Shown here piece after piece: positions 16,783 to 24,195 of a stretch of DNA of 64,000 nt (position 1 is the stretch's first letter; every line of letters starts with the position of its first letter). The notes under the pieces were generated by a model that saw only the letters and a program-made list of their open reading frames with translations, did no database searches and had not been told where the DNA came from. The stretch spans positions 1 to 64,000 of the forward strand of contig JBDRDD010000004.1 in the NCBI GenBank assembly GCA_043821115.1, read 5' to 3'. The stretch comes from JBDRDD01 sp043821115 (GTDB lineage: Bacteria > CAYTYR01 > UBA6262 > DAOVJB01). Both the position numbers and the translations under genes were made by a program.

Positions 16783-18354
16783 ATGTCTAATGAAAACATC
16801 CTGATCATAGACGATGATGTTTCAATATGCAAATTGCTTTCAAGCGCCCTTAAAGCAAAAGATTATAACGTAATGATCACGCATACGGGCACAGAAGGCG
16901 TTCAGCTCGCTTCACGCAACAATTTTGATGCTATTCTTGTTGACCTCATGCTTCCGGACATAACCGGGATCCAGGTAATGGAGAAGATAAAGGAAAACGA
17001 CCCGGATGTAACCCTCATAATTATAACAGCATACGGAACCCTGGAAACAGCACAGAAGGCCATGAGGCTAGGCGCCTTCGATTATCTAACCAAGCCCTTT
17101 GACGTGCCGGGCCTTTGTTCTCTTGTAAAAAGAGCAACCGTTACAAGAAAATTAAACGTTACAAACAGAGAGCTCTTGAATATGCACGAGCATGCCGTAA
17201 GGCTCGAGGCAGACGTAGAGAAGAAGGCTAAGGAGATAGACCTTCTTGCAAAGATAAGAATCGCGATATCCACCAGCCTTGACCTGAATGAGGTATTAGA
17301 GAGCATAATCGACGAAATAACAGGGCACCTGAATCTTGAACTGTGCTCTATTTTACTGCTTGATGAGGCAACAAACACGCTTACCATCCAGGCAGCCAAG
17401 GGAATAAAAAAGGATATTATTAAGGAAACTACAATAAAGGTGGGAGAGAGGATTTCCGGCTGGGTAGTGCAGAATAACCAGGCCCTCTTGATAACCAACA
17501 TTGATGACGATAAGCGTTTCCAGCAGCGCAGCCAGGAAAAGTATTACACCCATTCCCTTATAAGTCTGCCACTTAGGTTCAAGAGTAAAGTCATTGGCGT
17601 AATAAACATAAATAACAAAATTTCAAAAGAGCCGTTCACACCGGATGATCTTAGAATTCTGCAGGCAATAGCGCAGGAAGCGTCCGTTGCGATAGAGAAC
17701 GCAAGGCTATATAAAGACCTGCAGGACCATTATGTTCGCACAATAGCATCACTGGTAAAAGCAATTGACGCAAAAGACTACTATACACACGGGCATTCCC
17801 AGAACGTCACGCGCTATGCGGTCGCAATTGCAAAAGACCTTGGAATAGAAAATGACGAGCTTGAAAATATAAACAGGGCATCACAGCTCCATGACCTTGG
17901 AAAGATCGGTATCCACGACTATATATTGACAAAACCGGGCAAGCTCACCAAGGAAGAATGGGATGAAATGCGCCAGCACTCGGAAAAGGGCGCTGAGATC
18001 CTAAAACCCCTTGGTTTTATGAACGGTGTGGTAGACCTTGTGCGCCACCACCATGAAAGATTTAACGGCGGGGGATATCCAGACGGGATAAAGGGCGATA
18101 AGATAGCCCTTGGTGCGCGTATAATCACCGTAGCAGACGTCTTTGACGCGCTTCTTTCGGACAGGCCTTACCGAAAAGGCTTTGATCTTGCAACCGCAAT
18201 AAATATAATCAAGGAGAGCAGTGGAACACAGTTTGACCCGAGGGTAGTAAACTCTTTCCTTAAGGTAATAGACGAAACTCCGGAGATCATCCGCAAGGCA
18301 CCGACCATGCGACCGGGTGAGAAGCGCACGGCAGTACGTAAAACCCAGAAATAA
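16783..18354 (+). CDS. Response regulator with REC, GAF and HD-GYP domains
   Basis: This 523-residue cytoplasmic protein is probably a cyclic-di-GMP phosphodiesterase under phosphorelay control. The receiver domain (1-120) keeps the acidic pocket Asp10-12, the phosphorylated Asp54 (VDLMLP) and Lys104 (TKPFD). A coiled linker leads to a GAF domain (about 150-315). The HD-GYP domain (about 325-500) has HGHSQNV, LHDLGKIG, HHERFNGGGYPDG and DVFDAL, so metal and catalytic residues look complete. I prefer ATG 16783 (GGAGAG upstream) to the ATG at 16738, which lies inside the terminator. The GAF and HD-GYP parts closely resemble those of the membrane protein at 60811. No histidine kinase is adjacent. 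Confidence 0.9.
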   Translation: MSNENILIIDDDVSICKLLSSALKAKDYNVMITHTGTEGVQLASRNNFDAILVDLMLPDITGIQVMEKIKENDPDVTLIIITAYGTLETAQKAMRLGAFDYLTKPFDVPGLCSLVKRATVTRKLNVTNRELLNMHEHAVRLEADVEKKAKEIDLLAKIRIAISTSLDLNEVLESIIDEITGHLNLELCSILLLDEATNTLTIQAAKGIKKDIIKETTIKVGERISGWVVQNNQALLITNIDDDKRFQQRSQEKYYTHSLISLPLRFKSKVIGVININNKISKEPFTPDDLRILQAIAQEASVAIENARLYKDLQDHYVRTIASLVKAIDAKDYYTHGHSQNVTRYAVAIAKDLGIENDELENINRASQLHDLGKIGIHDYILTKPGKLTKEEWDEMRQHSEKGAEILKPLGFMNGVVDLVRHHHERFNGGGYPDGIKGDKIALGARIITVADVFDALLSDRPYRKGFDLATAINIIKESSGTQFDPRVVNSFLKVIDETPEIIRKAPTMRPGEKRTAVRKTQK

Positions 18355-18362
18355 AATATTAT

Positions 18363-18435
18363 GGGGGTGTAGCTCAGCTGGGAGAGCGCGTGCATGGCAT
18401 GCATGAGGTCAGGGGTTCGAGCCCCCTCACCTCCA
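18363..18435 (+). tRNA. tRNA-Ala (anticodon GGC)
   Basis: A 73-base cloverleaf: acceptor GGGGGTG pairs with CACCTCC through a G3-U70 wobble, the classic alanine identity pair. The D arm is GCTC-AGCTGGGA-GAGC, the anticodon loop ATGGCAT gives GGC, and the T arm is AGGGG-TTCGAGC-CCCCT. Discriminator A is present and CCA is not encoded. It lies 8 bases after the response-regulator stop, with no separate promoter seen. Confidence 0.96.
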
Positions 18436-18459
18436 TATTGACCCAAGAAGGAGACCAAC

Positions 18460-18879
18460 GTGACTGTTATTACAAAAGAGCTTTCATTCTGGACCAAAGG
18501 TGATACGGACATAGTAGATATCACAACAGGCGTTCAAGGCGAACTAGACGGTATAAAATGCAAAAACGGTATCGTCACTATATTCATCCCCGGATCAACA
18601 GGCGGTCTGACCACGATAGAACACGAGCCGGGCTTGGAATCTGATTTCAAGAAAATGATAGAACGCCTTGTCCCCAAGAACATCGAGTATGCCCATGACA
18701 TGCGCTGGCATGATGGAAACGGGCATTCACATATACGATCTTCCATAATCAGTCCCTCTCTAACAGTGCCATTTAAGGATCGTCAGTTATTGCTCGGCTC
18801 ATGGCAGCAGATTATCCTTGTCGACTTTGATAACCGCCCGCGTTCACGCAAAGTCCTTTTGCAGATTATGGGCGAATAA
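18460..18879 (+). CDS. YjbQ/UPF0047 family protein
   Basis: This 139-residue protein matches the YjbQ family from end to end: GSTGGLTTIE, the His-rich WHDGNGHSHIRSS, SLTVPF and the ending WQQIILVDFDNRPRSR. Members form trimers; a weak thiamine-phosphate synthase activity has been reported for E. coli YjbQ, but the true role is unsettled. The start is GTG 18460, with AGAAGGAGA nine bases upstream. It lies downstream of tRNA-Ala and 20 bases before rsmD. Confidence 0.9.
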   Translation: MTVITKELSFWTKGDTDIVDITTGVQGELDGIKCKNGIVTIFIPGSTGGLTTIEHEPGLESDFKKMIERLVPKNIEYAHDMRWHDGNGHSHIRSSIISPSLTVPFKDRQLLLGSWQQIILVDFDNRPRSRKVLLQIMGE

Positions 18880-18899
18880 TTGTTTTTTAAGGTCTCTAC

Positions 18900-19466
18900 A
18901 TGCCTGGCACAAAACCACCCAGAATAATCGCAGGAACTGCAAAGAATAAAAAACTCCAAAGCCTTCCCGGTTTTGCGACACGGCCTCTTCTTGGGAGAAT
19001 TAAAAAATCCCTTTTTGACATACTTGCTCCGCGTATTGAGGGTTCGTCATTTCTTGATCTCTATGCCGGTATAGGAAATGTAGGGATAGAGGCTCTCTCA
19101 AGGGGATCAGATAGAGCACTATTTATTGACAATTCCAGGGATTCCATAGATGTCATAAAACAGAATATCGCCCATTGCGGATTTACTGAGAAAGCAAAGC
19201 TAATAAAGGCAGACATAATTGCTAATTTCCCCAAACTAAGCGAAAAATTTGATATAATATTCATAGGCCCTCCATACAAGCTCAACCTGACCCAAAAGAC
19301 GATAGATATCATATCTGAGCGTGATATCCTCTCACCTGATGGGATAATAGTAGCTCAGCATCATATAAGGGAGCTTGTCCCGGAAGAAATAGGCAAATAC
19401 AGGCTTTTTAGAAAAAAAGAGTACTCAGACACGCGTCTTAGTTTCTTTGAAAGAGGTGAACAGTGA
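18900..19466 (+). CDS. rsmD: RsmD-like 16S rRNA guanine-N2 methyltransferase (divergent motifs)
   Basis: The family methylates G966 of 16S rRNA using S-adenosylmethionine. The fold is clear: RIIAGTAKNKKLQ, the SAM loop FLDLYAGIGNVGIEALSRG and the length of 188. Two normally conserved aspartates are glycine here: TRPxxDR reads TRPLLGR (Gly32), and the catalytic DPP(Y/F) motif reads GPPY (Gly123). Motif IV normally has D, N or S first, so activity may be altered or the call may be a paralogue. It shares 4 bases (GTGA) with nadK. Confidence 0.82.
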   Translation: MPGTKPPRIIAGTAKNKKLQSLPGFATRPLLGRIKKSLFDILAPRIEGSSFLDLYAGIGNVGIEALSRGSDRALFIDNSRDSIDVIKQNIAHCGFTEKAKLIKADIIANFPKLSEKFDIIFIGPPYKLNLTQKTIDIISERDILSPDGIIVAQHHIRELVPEEIGKYRLFRKKEYSDTRLSFFERGEQ

Positions 19467-20287
19467 ATAAAAAAAGAGTATGTATAATAACAGACCTGAA
19501 AAAGAAGAAATCAAAAGCAGTAGCCCTGCAACTGAGCGACTGGCTTAAAAAGCACAAGGCAGAGGTATCTATAAACCCAAAGGATCCTAGGGTCCTAAAG
19601 GCATCGAATGTCTTAATGGGTCTTGGAGGAGACGGCACCATACTCCAGGTTGCCCGTATCGCAGCGCCTCTTGGAAAGCCTGTTCTTGGCATTAACCTCG
19701 GAAGCCTGGGATTTCTGGCAGAGACAGATCCTTATCAGATGTATGACATGATAGACAGGGTACTGAGTGATCAGTACAAAATAGAAAACAGGGTGCTTAT
19801 AGAAGCCAAAGTCTTGAGAAAGAACAAAATAGTAGGGAGCTTCACTGCACTAAATGAGGCTGTTATCAGGAACGGGGAGACAGCAAGGGTAATTACTCTA
19901 GAACTTGAAGTGGACAAACAGTATGTTGCGACATATGTAGGAGACGGGCTCATAGCCTCAACACCTACGGGATCCACGGCATATTCACTGGCGGCAAGCG
20001 GACCTATTTTATACCCGACACTTCCTGTAATAGCCCTTTGTGCCATATGCCCGCATACTCTGGCACAGAGGCCCGTAATTGTCTCGGATTCAAGCATAAT
20101 AAAAATTGATGTTAAATCCAATCATAATGAGGTAATACTGACCCTTGACGGGCAGAACAGTATGGTGCTTGGCATAAATGACGTCGTAAAGATCACAAAA
20201 GCCCCTTATATGCTTAAGCTAATAAAAGTTCCCGGGAAGAGCTATTTTGAGGTGCTTAGAACAAAACTTAAATGGGGTAAAAGATAG
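19463..20287 (+). CDS. nadK: NAD kinase
   Basis: This enzyme phosphorylates NAD to NADP. The 274-residue protein has the signature LGGDGTILQVAR, GINLGSLGFLAE, the NE/D region TALNEAVIRNG and GDGLIASTPTGSTAYSLAASGP. The start is GTG 19463, overlapping the rsmD stop by 4 bases, with AGAGGTGAACA upstream inside rsmD. Length and motifs are complete. Confidence 0.96.
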   Translation: MNKKRVCIITDLKKKKSKAVALQLSDWLKKHKAEVSINPKDPRVLKASNVLMGLGGDGTILQVARIAAPLGKPVLGINLGSLGFLAETDPYQMYDMIDRVLSDQYKIENRVLIEAKVLRKNKIVGSFTALNEAVIRNGETARVITLELEVDKQYVATYVGDGLIASTPTGSTAYSLAASGPILYPTLPVIALCAICPHTLAQRPVIVSDSSIIKIDVKSNHNEVILTLDGQNSMVLGINDVVKITKAPYMLKLIKVPGKSYFEVLRTKLKWGKR

Positions 20288-20305
20288 ACCTAAAGGAAGG
20301 CTACT

Positions 20306-21358
20306 ATGACTAATATGATTTTAATCCTTATACTTGCTCTTATTGCTTTTGGTGTAATTTTAACTTTTGTTTTTATAAAAGAGAAAAAACAAAAATCTGA
20401 AGACGATAACAGTCCTCTCTTAATGCTCCAAGAACAGCTGAGCCAGCTCACACAGAAAGTAGATGGCCTGACCACTCATATGCATGAGATACTTCTTGAT
20501 ACCAATAAAACAATAGGCGAACGGCTTGATAATGCCACAAATGTCATCGGTAATATCCATGAGAAGCTTGGAGAGCTGGGAGAAACTAATAAACGCATAG
20601 AAGCGGTAGGAAAAGACATATCAAGCCTCCAGGACCTCTTAAAGGCGCCGACTTTCAGAGGGGAAATAGGACAATTCTTTTTAGAGAATCTACTTAGCCA
20701 GATACTGCCAGAAGGACATTTTGCAATGCAGTATGGTTTTAAGAGCGGGGAGATTGTCGATGCTATCATAAAAATAGGGGATGGAATCGTTCCCGTAGAT
20801 TCAAAGTTCCCGCTTGAGAACTTTAAGAAAATGATAGAGGCAGAACCAGAAGATGCTAAGAAGCTTAAAAAAGAGTTTGTTAAGGATGTTAAAAAACATA
20901 TCGACGATATAAGCAGGAAATACATCCTGCCTGCTGAGAAGACATATGACTTTGCGCTTATGTACATCCCGGCAGAAAACGTCTATTATGAGACTATTAT
21001 AAAAGACTCTTCTTTTGACGATGATAAGGGACTCTCATCATATGCTCTAACAAAGAAGGTAATTCCCGTGTCTCCAAACAGTTTCTATGCATACCTGCAG
21101 GTAATACTCCTTGGCTTAAACGGCCTCAGGATAGAAAAGGGTGCCAGGCAGATTATTGCCAATCTCGGGGCACTTCAGAACGACATTGAAAAATTCAGGG
21201 AGGATTTTGACATCCTGGGCAAGCATATATCCTATACCAGAAGCAAATACGAGGACGCAGACAGGAAGCTTTTGCGCTTTACGGATAAACTCGATGATAC
21301 TAGTAAAATGAAGGTTTCACAGGATAAAATTGTTGAAGGTACTAATAAAATAAGTTGA
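20306..21358 (+). CDS. rmuC: RmuC-family DNA recombination protein
   Basis: The 350-residue protein has an N-terminal membrane anchor (residues about 5-24), a coiled coil to about residue 100 and the RmuC nuclease-like core: FRGEIGQFFLENLLSQILP, VDAIIKIGDGIVPVDSKFPLENF and LMYIPAENVYYE. RmuC limits recombination at inverted repeats in E. coli; the PD-(D/E)XK-like fold suggests DNA cleavage but the mechanism is not established. AAAGGAAGG precedes ATG 20306. A strong terminator follows, closing the yjbQ-rsmD-nadK-rmuC unit. Confidence 0.92.
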   Translation: MTNMILILILALIAFGVILTFVFIKEKKQKSEDDNSPLLMLQEQLSQLTQKVDGLTTHMHEILLDTNKTIGERLDNATNVIGNIHEKLGELGETNKRIEAVGKDISSLQDLLKAPTFRGEIGQFFLENLLSQILPEGHFAMQYGFKSGEIVDAIIKIGDGIVPVDSKFPLENFKKMIEAEPEDAKKLKKEFVKDVKKHIDDISRKYILPAEKTYDFALMYIPAENVYYETIIKDSSFDDDKGLSSYALTKKVIPVSPNSFYAYLQVILLGLNGLRIEKGARQIIANLGALQNDIEKFREDFDILGKHISYTRSKYEDADRKLLRFTDKLDDTSKMKVSQDKIVEGTNKIS

Positions 21359-21399
21359 AATTATTTACATGTAAAAATAAAAATTAGCAAAACAGCCAT

Positions 21400-21430
21400 A
21401 ACCAGCCTTAAGGCTGGTTGTTGTTTATTT
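21400..21430 (+). terminator. Rho-independent terminator after rmuC
   Basis: AACCAGCC (21400-21407) and GGCTGGTT (21412-21419) form a perfect 8-bp stem with a 4-base TTAA loop, followed by a T-rich tail. Confidence 0.88.
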
Positions 21431-21434
21431 CCCC

Positions 21435-21463
21435 TTGCTTTTATAGAATATATTTGATATAAT
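21435..21463 (+). promoter_or_regulatory. Promoter of the rhomboid gene unit
   Basis: TTGCTT (21435-21440) and a perfect TATAAT (21458-21463) are 17 bases apart. It lies between the rmuC terminator and the rhomboid ATG at 21491, so it probably starts the rhomboid-macro/Nudix-ribH run. Confidence 0.72.
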
Positions 21464-21490
21464 TATATCCTCAATAAGGGGTATCATCTA

Positions 21491-22297
21491 ATGATATACA
21501 ATAATGGTGGTTCAACCCAGCACAGATTCGGGTCTGGTGGGGTGACGCCTGCAGTTAAAAGAATAGTTAAAATAACGGTTATTGTTTCCCTGGTTCAGTG
21601 GGTTTTAGAGACTTCCGGACAGCCTGTCCTTCAATATTTCGCTCTGGTCCCGGCATTTGTGTTTGCTAAATTCATGCCCTGGCAGCTTGTCTCATATATG
21701 TTCCTGCATGGGGGACTGACTCATTTAGCTATAAACATGTTCATCCTCTGGATGTTCGGAGCTGAAGTAGAGAGGATATGGGGCAGCGGAAGATTCCTGT
21801 TCTATTACTTCTTTACAGGTATAGGCGCCGGTATCTGTACATATCTTTCTTCTGCACAGTCTCTTATACCTACAATAGGCGCTTCCGGAGCTGTTTTCGG
21901 TGTGCTTCTTGCATATGGGATGATGTTTCCTAACAGGACTGTTCTCTTGTGGTTTCTCTTCCCTATGAAGGCAAGGACCATGGTAATACTCTTCGGAGTT
22001 ATGGAATTTCTTGCTTCAGTAGGGCATGTGCAGGACGGCATAGGTCACTTTGCCCATCTTGGCGGCATGCTTTTTGGATACATCTACCTTAAGAACCAGG
22101 GGTTCTTCACAAATCTCATGCCCAAAGTAAAGTTTGTCGATGATAAGGGAAATGAGGAAACAGGCTTTGAAGATGCTGATTTCTTTGAAGGCGAGATAGA
22201 CCCGATACTGGATAAGATATCCCGCTATGGCATGGAAAGCCTTTCTGAGAAGGAACTTGATAAGCTTAGAAAAGCCAAGCATAGAATGATACACTAG
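21491..22297 (+). CDS. Rhomboid family intramembrane serine protease
   Basis: The 268-residue protein has six hydrophobic segments between about residues 20 and 205. The catalytic Ser132 is in IGASGAVFG and His189 in GHFAHLGG; the oxyanion-side HLAINM motif is also present. Rhomboids cleave membrane proteins within the bilayer; the substrate is unknown. The C-terminal 55 residues are charged and end in a short segment (SLSEKELDKLRKAK) found after many bacterial rhomboids, possibly for protein contacts. It is first in a unit behind the 21435 promoter. Confidence 0.92.
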   Translation: MIYNNGGSTQHRFGSGGVTPAVKRIVKITVIVSLVQWVLETSGQPVLQYFALVPAFVFAKFMPWQLVSYMFLHGGLTHLAINMFILWMFGAEVERIWGSGRFLFYYFFTGIGAGICTYLSSAQSLIPTIGASGAVFGVLLAYGMMFPNRTVLLWFLFPMKARTMVILFGVMEFLASVGHVQDGIGHFAHLGGMLFGYIYLKNQGFFTNLMPKVKFVDDKGNEETGFEDADFFEGEIDPILDKISRYGMESLSEKELDKLRKAKHRMIH

Positions 22298-22306
22298 AGG
22301 AGACTA

Positions 22307-23239
22307 ATGGAGCTCAGAATCCGGGGAACAACAGTTGAGGTAGCAAAGGGCGATCTGACCAAGCAGGAGACAGATGCCATAGTAAATGCGGCAAACAACC
22401 AGCTTCTCATGGGAGGTGGTGTTGCAGGAGCCATAAAGCGAAAAGGCGGGGATTCCATACAAGAGGAGTGTAACAAGCTAGCACCTATTGAGGTCGGCGA
22501 GGCAGCTATTACCGGTGCAGGAAACCTTAGTACTAAATATGTCATACATGCTGCTACCATGGGCATGGATTTTGAGACTGATGAGAACAGGATAAGAGAA
22601 TCCACTGCCAGTGCTCTTAATATTGCAGAGGTTAAGGGACTTACATCGATCGCATTTCCCGCTCTTGGATGCGGTGTGGGAGGATTTGCTCTGGATGAGG
22701 CTGCTAAGGTAATGCTTGAGGCTGTAATGAAGCACCTTAGAAAGCCTTCTACTCTTAAGATAATTCGATTTGTCTTAATTGACGATAACACCACAAACAT
22801 ATTTGAGACGGCTCTTTATGAGCATTATGACTACATTAAAAAGAATATGTACAAGAACCCGGTTTCAACTGTTGATATAATTATAAGTTTTAAGGGCGGG
22901 GTAGTACTTGTAAAAAGGCTTAATCCCCCTTATGGCTGGGCCATACCGGGCGGATTCGTTGAATACGGCGAGACTCTTGAGCATACAGCCCAAAGAGAGG
23001 CAAAGGAAGAGACAAACCTTGATTTAACGAAGATAGAACAGTTTCACACATACTCCGATCCTGCAAGGGACCCAAGGCAGCATACCATATCAACAGTATT
23101 TACAGCTAAAGGGGAAGGGACTCTTAAAGCGGGAAGCGATGCCGGTGAGGCAGAGGTATTTGACGAGGACGCATTGCCGGATAATATAGCGTTTGACCAC
23201 AGATCCATATTAGAAGACTATTTTACAGAAAAATATTAA
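22307..23239 (+). CDS. Macro domain fused to Nudix hydrolase
   Basis: Residues 1 to about 170 are a macro domain (GDLTKQETDAIVNAANN, MGGGVAGAIKRKGG, FPALGCGVGGF), a family that binds or removes ADP-ribose. Residues about 182-310 are a Nudix domain whose box is complete (GGFVEYGE, then REAKEET), with the WAIPGGFVEYGET context of ADP-ribose or related pyrophosphatases. Both halves point to ADP-ribose metabolism: the macro half could free ADP-ribose from proteins or O-acetyl-ADP-ribose and the Nudix half could split it. That coupling is inference. GAGGAGA lies 5 bases before the ATG. Confidence 0.88.
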   Translation: MELRIRGTTVEVAKGDLTKQETDAIVNAANNQLLMGGGVAGAIKRKGGDSIQEECNKLAPIEVGEAAITGAGNLSTKYVIHAATMGMDFETDENRIRESTASALNIAEVKGLTSIAFPALGCGVGGFALDEAAKVMLEAVMKHLRKPSTLKIIRFVLIDDNTTNIFETALYEHYDYIKKNMYKNPVSTVDIIISFKGGVVLVKRLNPPYGWAIPGGFVEYGETLEHTAQREAKEETNLDLTKIEQFHTYSDPARDPRQHTISTVFTAKGEGTLKAGSDAGEAEVFDEDALPDNIAFDHRSILEDYFTEKY

Positions 23240-23265
23240 ATTTTGTGAGAAAGGAGGATATTGAA

Positions 23266-23736
23266 ATGGCGAAAGTATTTGCAGGAAAGATGCGGGCAAA
23301 GGGACTGAAGTTCGGGATAGTTATCTCCAGGTTCAACGAATTTGTGGGAAAGAAACTCTTGGATGGTGCACTTGACGCACTTCGCAGGCATGATGCCGAT
23401 GAGACCAAGATCGATGTGGTATGGGTACCGGGGGGCTTCGAGATAGCCTACACGGCGCAGCAGATGGCAAAGACAAAAAAATATAATGCCATCATATGCC
23501 TGGGAGCCATTATTCGCGGCGATACACCTCATTTTGACTACATTGCAACTGAAACAGCCAAGGGCATTGCCCAGGCAGGGCTCCAGAGCGGCGTGCCTAC
23601 CATTTTTGGCGTTATAACCACTGACAATCTTGAACAGGCAATTAACAGGGCAGGCACCAAGTCAGGCAACAAGGGCGCTGAGGCGGCACTCTCAGCTATC
23701 GAGATGGCAAACCTTGTAAAGCAGATGAAGAAATAG
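23266..23736 (+). CDS. ribH: 6,7-dimethyl-8-ribityllumazine synthase
   Basis: RibH condenses the ribityl-pyrimidine with a four-carbon phosphate in the penultimate riboflavin step. The 156-residue protein has the family's FGIVISRFNEFVGKKLLDGA, VPGGFEIAYTAQ and CLGAIIRGDTPHFDYI with the catalytic His, and TDNLEQAINRAGTKSGNKG. ATG 23266 has AAGGAGG eight bases upstream. The other rib genes are not in the window. It is followed closely by nusB, a common pairing in bacteria. Confidence 0.96.
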   Translation: MAKVFAGKMRAKGLKFGIVISRFNEFVGKKLLDGALDALRRHDADETKIDVVWVPGGFEIAYTAQQMAKTKKYNAIICLGAIIRGDTPHFDYIATETAKGIAQAGLQSGVPTIFGVITTDNLEQAINRAGTKSGNKGAEAALSAIEMANLVKQMKK

Positions 23737-23755
23737 ATACTCCTAGAGGAAAACA

Positions 23756-24178
23756 ATGGGCACAAGACGTCAAGGACGAGAGCTTGCATTGCAGGTTCTT
23801 TACCAGATAGATATTACAGGACAGAAGCTTTCAGAAGCTGAGAAGCCATTCTGGGAGCACTCTACAGTGGGCTCAAGAACCCGCGAATTTGCCACCCAGA
23901 TATTAAAGGGCACTACGGAGAACATAAAGCATATTGATAAGGTAATCAGCAAATACACCGAGAACTGGGATATAAAGCGCATGGCGAGCGTGGACAGGAA
24001 TATCTTGCGCGGGGCCACATTTGAACTCATATACCTCGAAGATATCCCGATAAATGTAATCATTAATGAAGCCGTGGAGCTGGCGAAGAAGTACTCTACG
24101 GCAGAATCAGGCAGATTTGTAAACGGCATCCTTGATAAGATCAAGAAGGAACGCAAAACAAAGAAAGCTGCTAAGTAA
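23756..24178 (+). CDS. nusB: Transcription antitermination factor NusB
   Basis: NusB with NusE supports antitermination on rRNA operons. The 140-residue all-helical protein begins TRRQGRELALQVLYQ and includes WDIKRMASVDRNILRGATFEL, here split by usual NusB spacing, then INEAVELAKKYSTAESGRFVNGILD. These are the strongest signatures of the family. It sits between ribH and ligA. Confidence 0.95.
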   Translation: MGTRRQGRELALQVLYQIDITGQKLSEAEKPFWEHSTVGSRTREFATQILKGTTENIKHIDKVISKYTENWDIKRMASVDRNILRGATFELIYLEDIPINVIINEAVELAKKYSTAESGRFVNGILDKIKKERKTKKAAK

Positions 24179-24195
24179 TAGTCGGAGATAGTCTT

